A stretch of DNA of 64,000 nt from Isoetes taiwanensis (taxonomy: Eukaryota > Streptophyta > Lycopodiopsida > Isoetales > Isoetaceae): positions 6,402,132 through 6,466,131 of the forward strand of contig JAJEKV010000022.1 in NCBI GenBank assembly GCA_021234155.1, read 5' to 3'. Position 1 is the stretch's first letter. Each line of letters begins with the position of its first letter. Below the pieces are notes generated by a model. The model saw only the letters and a program-made list of their open reading frames with translations, made no database searches and was not told the DNA's origin. Made by a program: the position numbers and the translations under genes. Positions 1-10,807 of the stretch are shown here, in pieces.

Positions 1-604
1 TACCAGACTTCTGGGCATTCCTTTTGGGGGTGATATCTCTATGGGATTGTGCGGGGATGAGATTTTGCGGGGACTCTGTAAGCACCCGAATTGGTGGAAG
101 GGTAGTAAGTTGTCGATGGCGCATGTGATTGCTCTTTAGCTAAGTCAGTGCTTTGTAGCACCCATGTATACACATCGCCTGTTATGTTAGCTCCAGAATG
201 CAAGGTTCAGGAATTGGATAGAATCGTCCGAAACCCCTCCGAAACTTTGTTTGGGGAAGGGACGCAGAAGGAGCAGTGGTTAAAGTAGCTTGGTGGAAGT
301 AGCAGGGGTTTGGCAATCCTAGATTTGGCTTTGCATTCTAAGGTGTTAGTCTCCAAGTTTGTTTGGAGTATTCTCCATGAAGAGGTGTTCTCTCCAGGTA
401 GCATTGCTTTTACAGTCCCTCGAGAATTGTGTAGCTTTTCACAAGCCATCTGTCCCTATGAAGTTGCCTTGGGCCTTGCTTTACGGTTTGAGGCCATTCT
501 CACATGCGTCACCTTTTCTCAAGGGTGCACTGCGGGCCTAGGAGCATGTGTGAGTGCTTTTCCAGGTAGACTGTGTATCAATATTTCATCACACTTCTCC
601 TTTT
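1..604 (+). pseudogene. LINE reverse transcriptase remnant, 5' half of a split element
   Basis: Decayed C-terminal part of a plant L1-type LINE reverse transcriptase. Reading across three frames shows the familiar order: a LLGIPFGG-like block near the start, a W-K-G-S-KLSMA block near 95-125, a degenerate FLWG-like block near 235-260, then GLAILDL and SKFVWSIL near 303-375. Many stops and frameshifts are present, so it is inactive. The frame reading IFHHTSPF at 581-604 continues directly into LWVPLPP at 11513, on the far side of the large transposon that interrupts it. A related fragment lies at about 62800-63200. Family assignment is by motif pattern only. Confidence 0.7.
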
Positions 605-629
605 AAGCAGAGTTTCATTAAAGTTGGAA
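605..629 (+). repeat. Left terminal inverted repeat of the giant transposon
   Basis: 25 bases starting AAGCAGAGTTTCATT and ending TTGGAA; perfect inverted match to 11484-11508. Preceded by the TTTT target duplication at 601-604. Confidence 0.88.
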
Positions 630-1882
630 ATTTCGTGATTCCATTTTCGCTCGAAATGAAATTGTTCGTTGTTTTTTCACACATTCAGCAATCAAATCTG
701 CGCTATTTACTTAAAAAATGCACAAGGATTAGCCTGAAAACCGCTCTATTTGACAATTGAAATGGGGCGGAAATCGTAGTTAAACAACTTTGGTTGCGCC
801 ATTTGAATAAAATTGTGGAAAAAAAGCAACAACGCGGCATTTGCATTTGAAGTGAATCATAAGGACAATACACGGAAAAAAAACAAAAAAATAGAAATGG
901 TAAAAGGTCAAATGATTGCAATATATTCATATTGCAAATGGCGCCAAGCGCATTTGCTTTACAAGTAAGATATACAAAAGGGGCAAATACATTAGGATCT
1001 TATATATCATCGATTATTCAAAAGATTCATCGATGCACGATAATCATTAATATGCATGTGAGGTAAATCTTATATACAAGTATGATATGCAAATCGGTTT
1101 TTCAATATTGCTCACAAAAACATTATCATCGCTTTATCAATATCATCCGGGTTAATCTTACTTTGGTCAATCAAGCGTTTACGTGTCTTGCACCACTTTT
1201 TTCCGGGATCCCGTGGCCTCGCACCAGCCAGACTGTGACCCCTCTCCTCCACCACCATGTGATGTCTCTCCTCCACCACCATGTGATGTCTCTCACAGGA
1301 GTAGGCCCGGTCCGGTGTCAAAACTTCGGCGAGAGTCCATGGTCTTTGGATCAAGCAAGGGATTAATGGCGTTGTCAATTCTTCCAAGAATCCCTAGCAT
1401 ACATTGGATCTTTTTTCCATCATGCTCATAGGCCACACTACTCCTTTTAAGCGCAATGATGCCCTAGTAAAAGCCCCACCCGAAAAAAGTCGAACAAAAG
1501 TTACCCGGGAGGGCAGAGCTTATCGACAAGGTATCTTTGTTGTAGCGGGACCAACGCTTGTGAACCAAGTATTCCCCTTCCATAGCTTGCCAACTGTATT
1601 TGAACTGTCCCTCGGGAGCTTGTTAGCCAATTCTCCGGCTCGGCACTGCTTGCATCTTTATGGGTCTTAGGAACTTCGGGTGCTTTGGGGATGTTCACCA
1701 TAAAACACGAGATCCAGTGTTCATCGTCAGGTTTTGGGCTGAGATGCGGTGGCTAGAACCACACGCTATTGGCTCTTTTATGCCACCACCGGTGCCCACC
1801 CACTTTCCTCTTCATACATGCCTAAGTAAACTCTAGATCACGGATTCTAGTCTCTCAAGGCAAAGCCGAAGAGACTCGTATG
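630..1882. other. Left non-coding region of the giant transposon
   Basis: No credible gene. The region is AT-rich up to about 1180. At 930-960 it carries a GCAAATGGCGC / GCGCATTTGC inverted motif that recurs through the left half of the element. A 24-bp direct repeat (CTCTCCTCCACCACC...) occurs twice in tandem at 1242-1289. The remaining short ORFs here look like chance. Confidence 0.5.
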
Positions 1883-3200
1883 TTAAGGCCTAGCAAAACA
1901 TATTATCCGGTATGTCTCAACATCTGTCATCTTAGAAGCAAACATCAAAGAATTTGGCGAGTGGCGGGATCCCAAATCGGAGTAATTTGCCCGCGATCCA
2001 AACAGATCATCTTTGGCAGGGCAACACGATCCGGATCTGGACAATCCCACCACTAGAAACGCACTCCACATGAAATCTTTTGAGCTCGCCCTCCCGGCCT
2101 CGGGCTTTAGAATCTTACGGATGGATTCGCCCAATGAGAAGGGCACATTACCATGGGACGCCCTCTTTCAAGATTCCGTCTCGAGACCCACTTATTATGT
2201 ACCACACCCCCGATAGGAGGGTTGAGTGCGGGAATCTGGGTCGGACACCTTTCTCAAGTCCTCGAACTTTTCGTACTTGATTCCAAGTTCGTCATGGATG
2301 TAGTTGAGAATCTCCTTCTTCATGTAGGCAAGAATCCTCAAGTTTCAGGCTCGTCTTGAAAAAAATTATCACCCTTATAATCCGATGTGACCTTAACATA
2401 AATGTCCCCTCGATGGCTTCACGGAGGGCAGTTCGCAATCTTCATAATCCGGGCCTCTCATGCATCCGAGGTAGTTTCGCTAAAATAGTCCTTATCCTTT
2501 GCCCAATTGATCGCTATTTGTTGGCCCCTGTTATCTTCGGCTCCCCTTTTTCCATTTATTCCACATTTGGCTTAAAGAGAGCGTAAATGTCGCCCGCATA
2601 AAAGCGAACTGTTGACATCCTTGGTATGCTTTCCCCGAGAATCTTGTCAACCATTTCAAGGTAATCTTTGAAAGGCAAACCAAATATGTTAGAGCTTGAA
2701 TGCAAAAAAGCGGTATCAAATGGCGCCACAAGGCCATTTGCTTCATAATGATGGTACATACCTTGTATTCGCCGCTTCTTGATTGGCCTTTTCTGGCTGG
2801 TCTTTGGTTTGCCGCGACTCCACGGTATTGCCTACGCAGTGGTGTATCCGATCTGCTCGTGGGGTTCCTTAAACACCGGCCCCGGCTCACGATGTCATTG
2901 ACATCCACACCGAAATGAAGAAGGTCCAAGTCACTCGGTGCTCCGTAAAGAACTCTGCGGTAATCTATAAGTGTAAATCTTTCTCGAAGTTCTATTCGGC
3001 ATCTTCGTCCCCAACTTCGACACACGAAGCCGTCGGCGGCCGAGACGAATGGTTGCCATTGATGATGTAGAACCTCATACCGGCCGGGTCGATTCTTGTG
3101 ACCATGGTACTAGCCGCTTTGTATCACGGATCAAAGGGCACCACATCCATGGCAAGCGGAAGACCGGATGGGGATCTTGACCAAATGACTTACGCGGTTT
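1883..3200 (-). pseudogene. Decayed minus-strand transposon gene, downstream part
   Basis: Minus-strand translations look protein-like in patches but change frame and hit stops. Patches include DPAGMRFYIINGNH (about 3095-3055), SDLDLLHFGVDVNDIV (about 2930-2885), PFDTAFLHSSSNIFGLPFKD (about 2730-2670) and RFYAGDIYALFKPNVE (about 2605-2556). Hydrophobic and polar residues alternate as in folded proteins, unlike the shadow frames. The patches follow on from the ORF pair at 3217-4310 and probably belong to the same former gene. The INGNH motif recalls the (D/N)G(N/Q)H signature of ParB/sulfiredoxin-type folds, but that is a weak guess. I do not recognise the family. Confidence 0.35.
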
Positions 3201-3216
3201 CCTAACATGTTGGGAT

Positions 3217-4310
3217 TTACAACTTCGTCTTTGTCATGTTAGGAGGTGCCTCTTCCATATCCCGGATGGATATTTTTCGATATATGTCACACCTAGAGGA
3301 AACATGTGACCGGAAGTCTTCTTTGTATTTTTTTAGAGTTTCTTCTGCCAACTCCTCCTCGGCATCACGGTCCATCTTCAACTCCGAAGGCACCTCTAGA
3401 CTTTCCATTTTCCTCTGCTTTCTGACCCTCATCTCCTTCTTTGTTTCCCTCCTCCTTTTATGCGGAATGCTATCGGCCGGCCGTCGTCTGGCCTTTACCT
3501 CTCCGTTGTGGGGAGGATTTAGTATCACTAATGGTTCTCTCGAATCATGTTTATCGGGGGACTTGATAGGAGGCATAGGTGTCCTGATAGGAGGAGACTT
3601 GGGAGCTGACTTGGGAGGAGACTTGGGATTTTCCTCGTCTTTCTTTTGATTCTCTTCCTCATGCTCTGTCCCTTCTATTTGGACTGTTCCTTTCTTTGTT
3701 TTGGCTTGCCTAAGGTTTGGCTTTCTCTTCCCATCCTTCTTTGTAATCTCCTGTAGAAGCCAGGTGCTGTCCATTAGAGCAGGCATATTACCAGAGGTCT
3801 TGGCTCTGACAATATGTGACACTGAGTTCTTTGATGCGTCCATGGCTGAACGGAGAATGCCAAATCCTCTAAGTAGCTCGACCGTGCCATTAATAGCAGC
3901 TGCCTCTCTGCTTTCGTATGAAGGCAACGGCCGACCTTTTTCTTTTGGCGGTATGCGGTCCTTGATCTTTGGATTCCATCATACGTGGATCGTAAAAACC
4001 GCCGATCCATGCAAGATGGATCAATGGTGCAATTCACGGGATCCTCCACTGTGCAACCAAGGAAGTCTAATCTTCCCTCCTCCCGCATGTTGACAATGAT
4101 GCCAAGCTGCATCACAACATCCTGTTCACCACTTCTCGACTTTGTGAGGAGGCAAAGTTCTCTCCTCTTGTCCCCCTTTGTGGGGTCGACCCCTTCCTCC
4201 AAGGGAATTGCCCTGACAATTTCCATGCACCATGGCCTTCCAGCCATGACCACGGTCTTCTCCGTCACAACGTTTTGGGCCTTGGACAACGAAGCTTCAC
4301 AAGAAAACAA
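3217..4310 (-). pseudogene. Frameshifted minus-strand ORF pair, unknown transposon protein
   Basis: Two long overlapping minus-strand ORFs, 178 codons (4310-3774) and 236 codons (3927-3217), are best read as one gene broken by a frameshift near 3930. Neither begins with ATG. The first part is a globular-looking domain with VMAGRPWCMEIVRAIPLEEG and an LGIIVNMREEGRLDFLGC stretch. The second begins NGTVELLRGFGILRSAM and runs into a highly charged linker rich in Lys, Glu and Pro (repeated KSPPKSAPKSPP-like segments), then a basic RRRETKKEMRVRKQRK patch that could bind DNA or act as a nuclear localisation signal. It is transcribed away from the hairpin-rich region at 4348-6303 and so is divergent from the DUF8039/DUF7869 gene. 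Family not recognised. Confidence 0.4.
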
Positions 4311-4347
4311 CTAATCAACATTCAAATCATGAAACCCCAACCCAACC

Positions 4348-4740
4348 CACTACGCCATTTTGCATGTAAATGTAGCGGTATTGCCATTTAGAAGAAATGG
4401 CCAGGTGCGCATATTTCTATGCAAATGGGCGCAGGCGCCATTTCTATGCAAATGGCCATCGCCGCCATTTACATGCAAATGAAGCCATCGGCCATTTCTC
4501 GACCGGGCGATCGGGAATCCCCTCAACCAGCCAACAATCCAGAGTGTACACTCCCCTATTCTCGGCCATGAAGTCGAGACATTCTCGACACGCAAGTCGA
4601 TAATAAGGCCCGTACTTTCTAGATTGTTGGCAAGTCGAGGGAGAGGCGACTTTTGGTCGAGAAATGGCGCTTGATCAAGCCATTTGCATTATACTAACAA
4701 ATGTAAATAAAGCCACTGCGCCATTTGCATTATACTACAT
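4348..4740. repeat. Clustered GCCATTTGC inverted motifs (subterminal-like repeats)
   Basis: Begins CACTACGCCATTTT and carries many copies of GCCATTT / AAATGGC in both orientations, often as TATGCAAATGG (about 4380-4500 and 4662-4735), able to form short hairpins. Between them, 4497-4600 contains a stretch homologous to the minisatellite unit at 52.3 kb (GAATCCCCTCAACCAGCCA and TATTCTCGG). Dense short motifs in direct and inverted orientation resemble the subterminal binding sites of CACTA-type transposons, but the position is internal to the larger element. Confidence 0.5.
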
Positions 4741-5057
4741 CTGCTCTAAACAAACTACAAAACTAACACATCCCAAAGAAAACATGCCCATTTTGCAGAC
4801 GGACCACTATCCTAGACACGGACACATGAAACAAATACGGCCGGGCTTATTTATATAGCCATGACCAAGAAAATAGCTAAAACAATACGAACTAACCTCA
4901 ACCCGAGGCCATCATATGCGACCATACTGTGGATCGCATTACCGCGGACCAGAAATTGTACTCCAACTTTTTCCCCGAGCTCCCTTGATCAACAAAGGCT
5001 ACAATTTAACGGCTTAGAGAGAGAAACACAAAGGCTTAGAGAGAGAAAGCTAAGGCG

Positions 5058-5600
5058 CTAGAGAGAGAAGCATAAGGGCGCCAAGGAGGAGAAGGCGCAT
5101 GCTAAGAGAAGGCGGATGAAATGAAATAAGAGAAATGAAATGAAGAGAGAAAATAAACCTGGCCGTAAATTAATGGGCGAAAGTGATTTGGCCCGGCCAC
5201 CGGTCCGCCTCGCCACTTGAATTTCTTTTTGTATCTGGCCATTGCCCCGTCCTTGGTAAGGCCCGCCCGTCCGCCACTTGAATTTTAAAATTTGAATTTG
5301 AATTTCCAATTGGCCCCGCCAATTGAATTCTAAAATTTGAATTCCCGCCTGGCCCGCCACTTGAGTTTTAAAATTTGAATTCCCCACTTTTTCGCAGATA
5401 TATTGTGCCGGGCCCCGCCTCAAAGCCGTTTTATAAAATCGCGTACGGATATGGTAAATGGCCGCTTCCCCCTCAGATTTCGCTAGGTTCGCGATTTTAC
5501 GCCCCCGCCCTCGCTTCAACATTCGCAGGTACTTGGCGCCGAGAGGACTTGGCCGCCAAAGGTGGCTCGCCGACGCCTATTGCGCCTTAGGCATTGGTTC
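5058..5600. repeat. GC/AT alternating short tandem repeats
   Basis: About 5260-5390 holds three or more diverged units of roughly 50-60 bases, each with a CCGCC(A)CTTGA or GCCAATTGA start followed by ATTTTAAAATTTGAATT. Before them (5000-5160) is a run of AGAGAGAGAAGC/AAGG-type simple sequence. The minus-strand ORF across it is a by-product of the repeats. Confidence 0.5.
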
Positions 5601-5904
5601 CTCGTGAGAGTTATTTGATACGTGTTTCTTTGTCCAGCAGCGCTTCTTTGGGCGCTACCTTGATTCTTCAGTTTTAGTTGGTTGCGCTTCACTTGTTAGC
5701 GGCGCTTCTTCATTTCATAGCAGCTTCTTCATTTGATAGCGTGTGCTTTTCATTTGATTGCAAAAGCTTCCTTTATTTTGAAAGCCTACTTGATTCAAGG
5801 CTCTCTCAATGGCAGATTCTCGATCTACAATGATCCCAAGGTTAGTGACTGTTCTGTTTTAGTTTAACTGTCAGCAATTTCTCCTATAAGTGCAGAATAA
5901 TGTT

Positions 5905-6130
5905 TCTACCCTGTAGTAATCTGTAGTAACCTGTAACAATCCAGGAAATAATCTGTAGTCTGTTGTAATCTGTAGTAATCTGTAACAATCTGTAATAATC
6001 TTGTAGTCTGTAGTAATATCTACTAATGTGTAATCTGTAATCTTTAGTAATCTTTAGTAATCTGTTGTATCCTGTAGTTATATGTAGTAATCTGTAGTAA
6101 TCTTTAGTAATCTGTACTGTGTAATCTGCT
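5905..6130. repeat. CTGTAGTAAT minisatellite
   Basis: About 20 imperfect copies of an approximately 10-11 base unit (CTGTAGTAAT and variants such as CTGTAACAAT, CTTTAGTAAT) run almost without interruption. Directly upstream of the large hairpin and the DUF8039-like gene. Confidence 0.8.
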
Positions 6131-6167
6131 TTCCTAAGTTTTCCTGTTTTGTTTCCTAAGGAAGCCA

Positions 6168-6303
6168 AATGGCGCTGGTGCGCCATTAGATCAAATAGCG
6201 CAGCCGTGCCATTTGCCTCCAGCCGCGCCGCGCGGCTGCGCTATTTGGAGGCAAATGGCACGGCTGCGCTATTTGATCTAATGGCGCACTCGCGCCATTT
6301 GCC
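6168..6303. repeat. Long hairpin with a stem of about 55 bp
   Basis: The left arm from about 6168 (AAATGGCGCTGGTGCGCC...) is the reverse complement of the right arm ending near 6300, with only two mismatched bases over about 55. The arms are separated by a GC-rich loop around 6223-6247 (CCGCGCCGCGCGG, itself palindromic). It uses the same AAATGGC / GCCATTT words as the cluster at 4348-4740. It sits 35 bases before the first ATG of the DUF8039-like gene, so it could be a regulatory or replication structure of the transposon. Confidence 0.85.
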
Positions 6304-6337
6304 TGTTTTGTGAATATTTTATGGTCATTTCCTAACA

Positions 6338-7346
6338 ATGTGTGTGTTATTGGATGCTTGCAGGAAAAGGACCTTGCAGAACTTCCTCTGTGGTGACGTG
6401 GTTGTTGCTAGGGGGCATGAACTGCATAGAGGGCACCTACATGGAAAGAACATTGACTACTTTAGGAACGTCGTCGTGGAGGTTGCTGAAGCCATAATTC
6501 CATCCCATGTGCTTTCCATTCCATGTGAAGGCGCGGATAATGTTGCTGAAGCCGTAGGCACATTTATCGAATGGCCTAGACATGACGTGAGAATCTGTCC
6601 CGATGCTTCACCTGTATCATCATCTGATACGGAAACCCCCAACCTGCCTAGTAGTTCCTCTACATCGTCATCACCCAGTTCTCCTTCATCTCAACACGGA
6701 GAACTTGGTGAACTTATGCAGTGACAATGTTGTTGTTGGCAGAGGTCATTGCCTGAATAGAAGTAGCATCCATGGGAAGGATGTGGATGCACAGAACGTA
6801 GTTGTGCAAGTTACCGAGGCTGTGGTGCCAACTCACGTGCTTCCGATTGCATGTGCGGGTGCAGATAATATTGCAGAGGCTGTGGGCACATTCATCGAAT
6901 GGCCTCGAAGCGATATACATTTTCATGGCATTGATGCAGCCCATGATGAGACACCAAGATCAGACATGGGGACACCTACCTCACACAACTCATACATAGA
7001 ATCTGTGGAGGCAGTATCAGATGCAGATGAAGAGATCGATCCATCAGTGGATTTAGCTACTCGGTTTGCTCGCAGAATACCATCAGAGCCACCACCTAGT
7101 TACTCAAGAACAGAACTCTTGGAAATGCAGTGCCACATTCTCCATTCTTGTACTAGAACTAAATATGCAGAAGCTTTAATTCTATTCAGTGATCCACAGG
7201 ATGCTGTTGATGATGAGTTCTTAGGAGACACAAAGGTTGGCCTTTGTGTTGGAAATGCGCTTCCTGAACTAATGAAAGAGGATCTGAGATGTCATGCTTG
7301 TGCAGAAAGGCCAAGTGAGAATGCACTTGTTCGGTGGGGAAAATAG
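6338..7346 (+). pseudogene. Tandem DUF8039-like domains, transposon protein N-terminus
   Basis: Two copies of the same domain of about 75 residues lie in tandem. The first starts at an ATG at 6338 and reads FLCGDVVVARGHELHRGHLH ... GADNVAEAVGTFIEWPRHD. The second, about 325 bases downstream, reads LCSDNVVVGRGHCLNRSSIH ... GADNIAEAVGTFIEWPRSD. The pattern (variable loop, VVxGRG, HG(K)D/N, V(V)EA, AEAVGTFIxWP) matches the DUF8039 domain known from proteins of plant CACTA-like transposons. The copies are in different frames: the first ends at a stop at 6722 and the second runs to 7346, so a frameshift separates them. Serine-rich and acidic linkers follow each domain. The second ORF overlaps the start of the DUF7869 section, suggesting one original protein. 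Confidence 0.6.
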
Positions 7347-9720
7347 CGATGTGATCTTTCTTTGGATGGAAGGACTATCTCACAACATCACGCAAGCTCG
7401 AGAAGCTAAAGAAAATGAGGATATAGAGCTAGAATCATTTGAGGACAACATTCAGGCTCAATTCAAACGGAAGAGGAAGTATACTTACACACATAGGATT
7501 CCAAGAGAGCCCAAGGGAAAAAGCAAAGAGGAAAGGCTATGCTCCACAACTTCAATCAATAAGTTCATGAAGTCAAGCTTTGCCAAAAATACTTGCAACA
7601 AGAAACTTACCAAGCATCAAATACGTGAATTAAGAAAAGAATTTTTATCCCAACCATACAATGCAAGGGTTACGTTTTTTTTTTTTTGGCGTCGGCCGAG
7701 TGTGACTTACACAGGAGAAGGAGAGGACAGATAGTGCTCAAGGGGATGGAATGCGCCCCGGGGCCGGGTGGCGATGACTTTAGGTATCGGTCTACCAACA
7801 TTTTACAATTGGAGAAATAGATTTGAAGCGGTGCAAAGGTAGTGAACATGGTATCTTGGCTCTAAGAAGCCTAGATCCACTACTAATGGCCACCGAATGT
7901 GTGCTAGGCAGATTCATTCGGGAGAATCTTGAAAGTATTCCCCATAGGAGCAAAAAGAGGTAGAGATGATGTAAGAGAAAACGACATAAGCTTCCTTCCA
8001 TTCTTAATAAGAAGCTTATACATAAAGAAGTTGGTGCGATCGTTGAAGAGCTTACAGGAACAAATCAGAGCCTTGAACTCTTTTTATAGTATATGGAAAA
8101 GGGAATTTCCGGATGTTAGCATTGCAAAAAATACAGCCTTCTCTAAATGCAACATCTGCGTGGGTAATTAAGCAAAAGCTGGAAAAATAAAAGATACAAG
8201 AGAAAGGCTAAATCTTGCAATTCAACGTCGGGCTCATATGCTAGAGCAACGTTCTTGCGGAAGTCAATATTGGCATTGAGAGCATTGTCACACGGTCTCG
8301 AGAAAATCATCTATGTATAATACATGATAAGATGGATCAAAGTTAAGACTTTAGTGCCTAGAAGTCATCATCTAGCAAAATCGTATGGAGAGGTGATCGC
8401 TTGAAGAAAGTTGTTTGACAGGAGCTCGACTCATGGGCATGGTGGTCGTGCCTATGGTCATTTCTCACTTGATTTATGGAAAGATGATTCAAACTTCCAC
8501 ATTGGTTCACTTTCTAGGATATTGCATAACTTGGAATTGGTACAAGAGGACAAGATAGGTGACTTATGTGGAAGTAAGCCTGCATATTGCAAATGGATGC
8601 AAGCAGTCAAGGATACCAATCCTTTGAAGAACAAACTTGCTTCTATGGCAGAAGTATTGCCAAATGCTTCAACTACAACGAATCCTGAGGTGTTCAACCC
8701 TCTCCCCCGAAATCTCTATTTGCAACTTGATAATGCATCAGGGCAAAACAAAAATAGGTATGTCTTCTCATACTTATCTTATTTGACTTGGCTTAAGGTC
8801 TTTGATGAGATCCAAGTGGGCTTTATGATGGTCGGCCACACCCATGATGATATTGATGCTTTATTTGGAAATTTTTCAACCTTGATGAGTTCATCGGATG
8901 CTTTGACACTACCAGAGAATGCAAAATCTCCAATTCCATACTTTATTGATGAAGTTCCAAATTGGAAGGCTTTTGTGAAGGATTCATCCCCGATAAGGGC
9001 CAACTTTGGTTGGGCATCTTGAACCATTGCTCTTCAAATTTAAGATGGCAGGAGATTGGTGCGTTATGCAATACAAAATCGTCCTACACATAAAGAGTGG
9101 CTTCAGCCAGATTCTCCGGGAGTTAGAATGTGGAAAGAGGATGAACATGGTCAGCCAATGCTACCAAGTGGTGTGCCACAAAATATTCCTCCTAGATCAA
9201 CATTGAAGGATCTTCCAGGGTTGAAGGATAACATCAACAAATACATCTCCCTATAGAAGGACATATGTAAGAATCAATAAAGTAGCTTGTTTGCAAGGCA
9301 ATACACGGCAAGTGTTGAGTATTGGAGCCAGCTTCTTATCTCTTTGGAGGATGTTGCTCCAGGACGTCCTCAAAATGATGCATTTTGGCCACAAACAAGA
9401 CAAGCTCCTCTAGAACAAACAGCATTTGTTCCAGAGGTCGACGTATCTGCCTTGGTCACATGACCTTTACCATCTTATTGTGGCCCGTCAGATGGCCATC
9501 CAGTGTTGCCTCTTGAAGAGTTTGATCCTCACGTACATGTGACAAAGGGTATGTTTGTTCTAGTCAGACCTGGAGATGATAACACTGCCACTTGGTTAGG
9601 ATATGCAGAGGAGAATGCTGTTCTTGATCCAGAATCTACATATTTTGGCCATATTTTTGTATCGTGGTGGAAGCCCTTGGAGGGGACTACAAAGACTGCT
9701 TGACTAAACGTTGGCGGCCT
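7294..9720 (+). pseudogene. DUF7869-type transposase-like gene, broken
   Basis: Sections in order: a charged linker with a basic KRKRKYTYTHR patch (7294-7665); a poly-T interruption near 7677-7690; FYSIWKREFPDVSI followed by FSKCNICVG, a Cys-x2-Cys feature (8080-8165), and RRAHMLEQRSC (8230-8260); the core LYLQLDNASGQNKN (8718-8759) and VGHTHDDIDALF (8830-8868); a C-terminal region ending VTKGMFVLVRPGDD and FVSWWKPL (9538-9680). The LQLDN...NKN and GHTHxDID signatures typify DUF7869 proteins, widespread in plants and animals and probably RNase H-fold (DDE-like) transposases. From 8411 on, one frame is kept with in-frame stops at about 9020, 9254 and 9461. Before that, the frame changes several times. 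It follows the DUF8039 section on the same strand. Confidence 0.65.
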
Positions 9721-9995
9721 AATCCTTCCGATCCTTCAAGGTATGAAAATTTAGATGCTATTCATTATGCAGGATGCCAATGGCAAGAGGCCAAAACTTG
9801 ATCCAAATTCCGAAATATATTGTAGACATGTGGAAAGACATAGCACATTGTTCATCTTAATACATGAGATCTTGTACTTGTAATACATATCTTTCATCTT
9901 AATACATAAGATCTTGTACATTACTATATTTGTGATCATATATAATCGCTACATCTTTAATATATAAATGCATACATGATTCATAGATAAGATGG
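9721..9995. other. AT-rich spacer after the DUF7869 relic
   Basis: No gene seen. The sequence has repeated ATACATAAGATCTTGTAC-like words (about 9862-9915) of a low-complexity kind. Its 3' part leads into the small-ORF cluster. Confidence 0.4.
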
Positions 9996-10262
9996 TCAAG
10001 TGCTTATATGTTGAGCATGTGATTCATTCATCTTGGGATCTATAGTAGTGATCCCCGATATCTCATAGCTCATGCTTTCGAGGAAGCCAAATCGATGGAT
10101 CATAACACGAATTGACGCGAGGGCAATGAATCTCGCCCAAAGCTTTTCTTCGCGGTAGGGATCAAGAAGAAGATGCTGTCTGGGCAACCAACAAGATCGA
10201 GTGGCTCATTGAGCACTTGATCGCCTCGATGTGGTGAACAGAAGAAGGCAAATAATCCACGG
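9996..10262 (-). pseudogene. Small-ORF family member 3, frameshifted
   Basis: Decayed copy of the small protein encoded at 10529-10771. The minus strand reads EAIKCSMSHS near 10230-10200, then a frame change, then IRVMIHRFGFLESMSYEISG near 10115-10050, matching IKCYMSYNDL and TRVVIHLYWLPDQEIYELN of the intact member. The upstream block (10261-10332) repeats the promoter block of the intact gene almost word for word, including CTATAAAAC (TATA at 10297-10303). The two therefore arose by tandem duplication of about 510 bases. No ATG remains at the expected start. Confidence 0.6.
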
Positions 10263-10528
10263 AGATGAATGACCTCTAGCCCCTGAATGGAGCCTGTTTT
10301 ATAGTGAAGTAAAATTATTGATGTGAATTATTGGGGTGGACTGTAGCGCCATCATTGAGCGTATACAAGTATCATGTACTCGTACAGGTATGATTCTATC
10401 ATGTACTCAGATTCTATACATCACCTAATATTCACTATGCTTATATTATATATATCCTTATCAGATACACAAATCATAAGTGCTTATATTATTATATCCT
10501 TACTTGGTATCTGAGGATCATCAACGAT

Positions 10529-10771
10529 TCACTCATCATCAACACCGAATGAGGTAATGGCATTCAGCTCATAGATCTCCTGATCAGGAAGCCAATATAG
10601 GTGGATCACAACACGAGTGAGCTTCCTGCAAGCACTTGCAGGACCATCTGCTTTGGATTGCGGCCATGGATCCATCTTGACACCCTTTATTGCGCAATCA
10701 TACAGATCATTGTAGCTCATGTAGCACTTGATGGTTTGGATGTTCTCCGGACGATCAGGCAAGGAAGCCAT
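10529..10771 (-). CDS. Small-ORF family member 1, 80-residue protein of unknown function
   Basis: Starts at ATG 10771 and runs 80 codons without interruption. A TATA box (TATAAAA, 10814-10808 on the minus strand) lies 37 bases upstream of the ATG, a normal plant core-promoter spacing with a very short leader. The protein has no signal peptide or membrane segment. Features shared with the divergent neighbour at 11031 are IxC-x-M(S/N)-x-x-D(L/F)-x-x-C in the first half, a tryptophan after an acidic residue, and V(V/I)IHL-x-W...E/M...I in the second half. Composition is mixed and folded-looking. It sits inside the giant transposon near its right end. No known family recognised; it could be an accessory or regulatory transposon protein. 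Confidence 0.55.
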   Translation of the reverse strand: MASLPDRPENIQTIKCYMSYNDLYDCAIKGVKMDPWPQSKADGPASACRKLTRVVIHLYWLPDQEIYELNAITSFGVDDE

Positions 10772-10807
10772 GGGAGATGAATGACCTCTACCACCGAATG
10801 GAGCTGC

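Noticed and set aside
3236-4314. Plus-strand ORFs over the minus-strand transposon gene
   Set aside because: They mirror the better minus-strand frames; composition (runs of Ser, Leu, Gly) is that of antisense shadow translation.
5058-5522. 154-codon minus-strand ORF
   Set aside because: Its sequence is dictated by short tandem repeats (repeated LEFNW/LKFKW-like words); not a protein gene.
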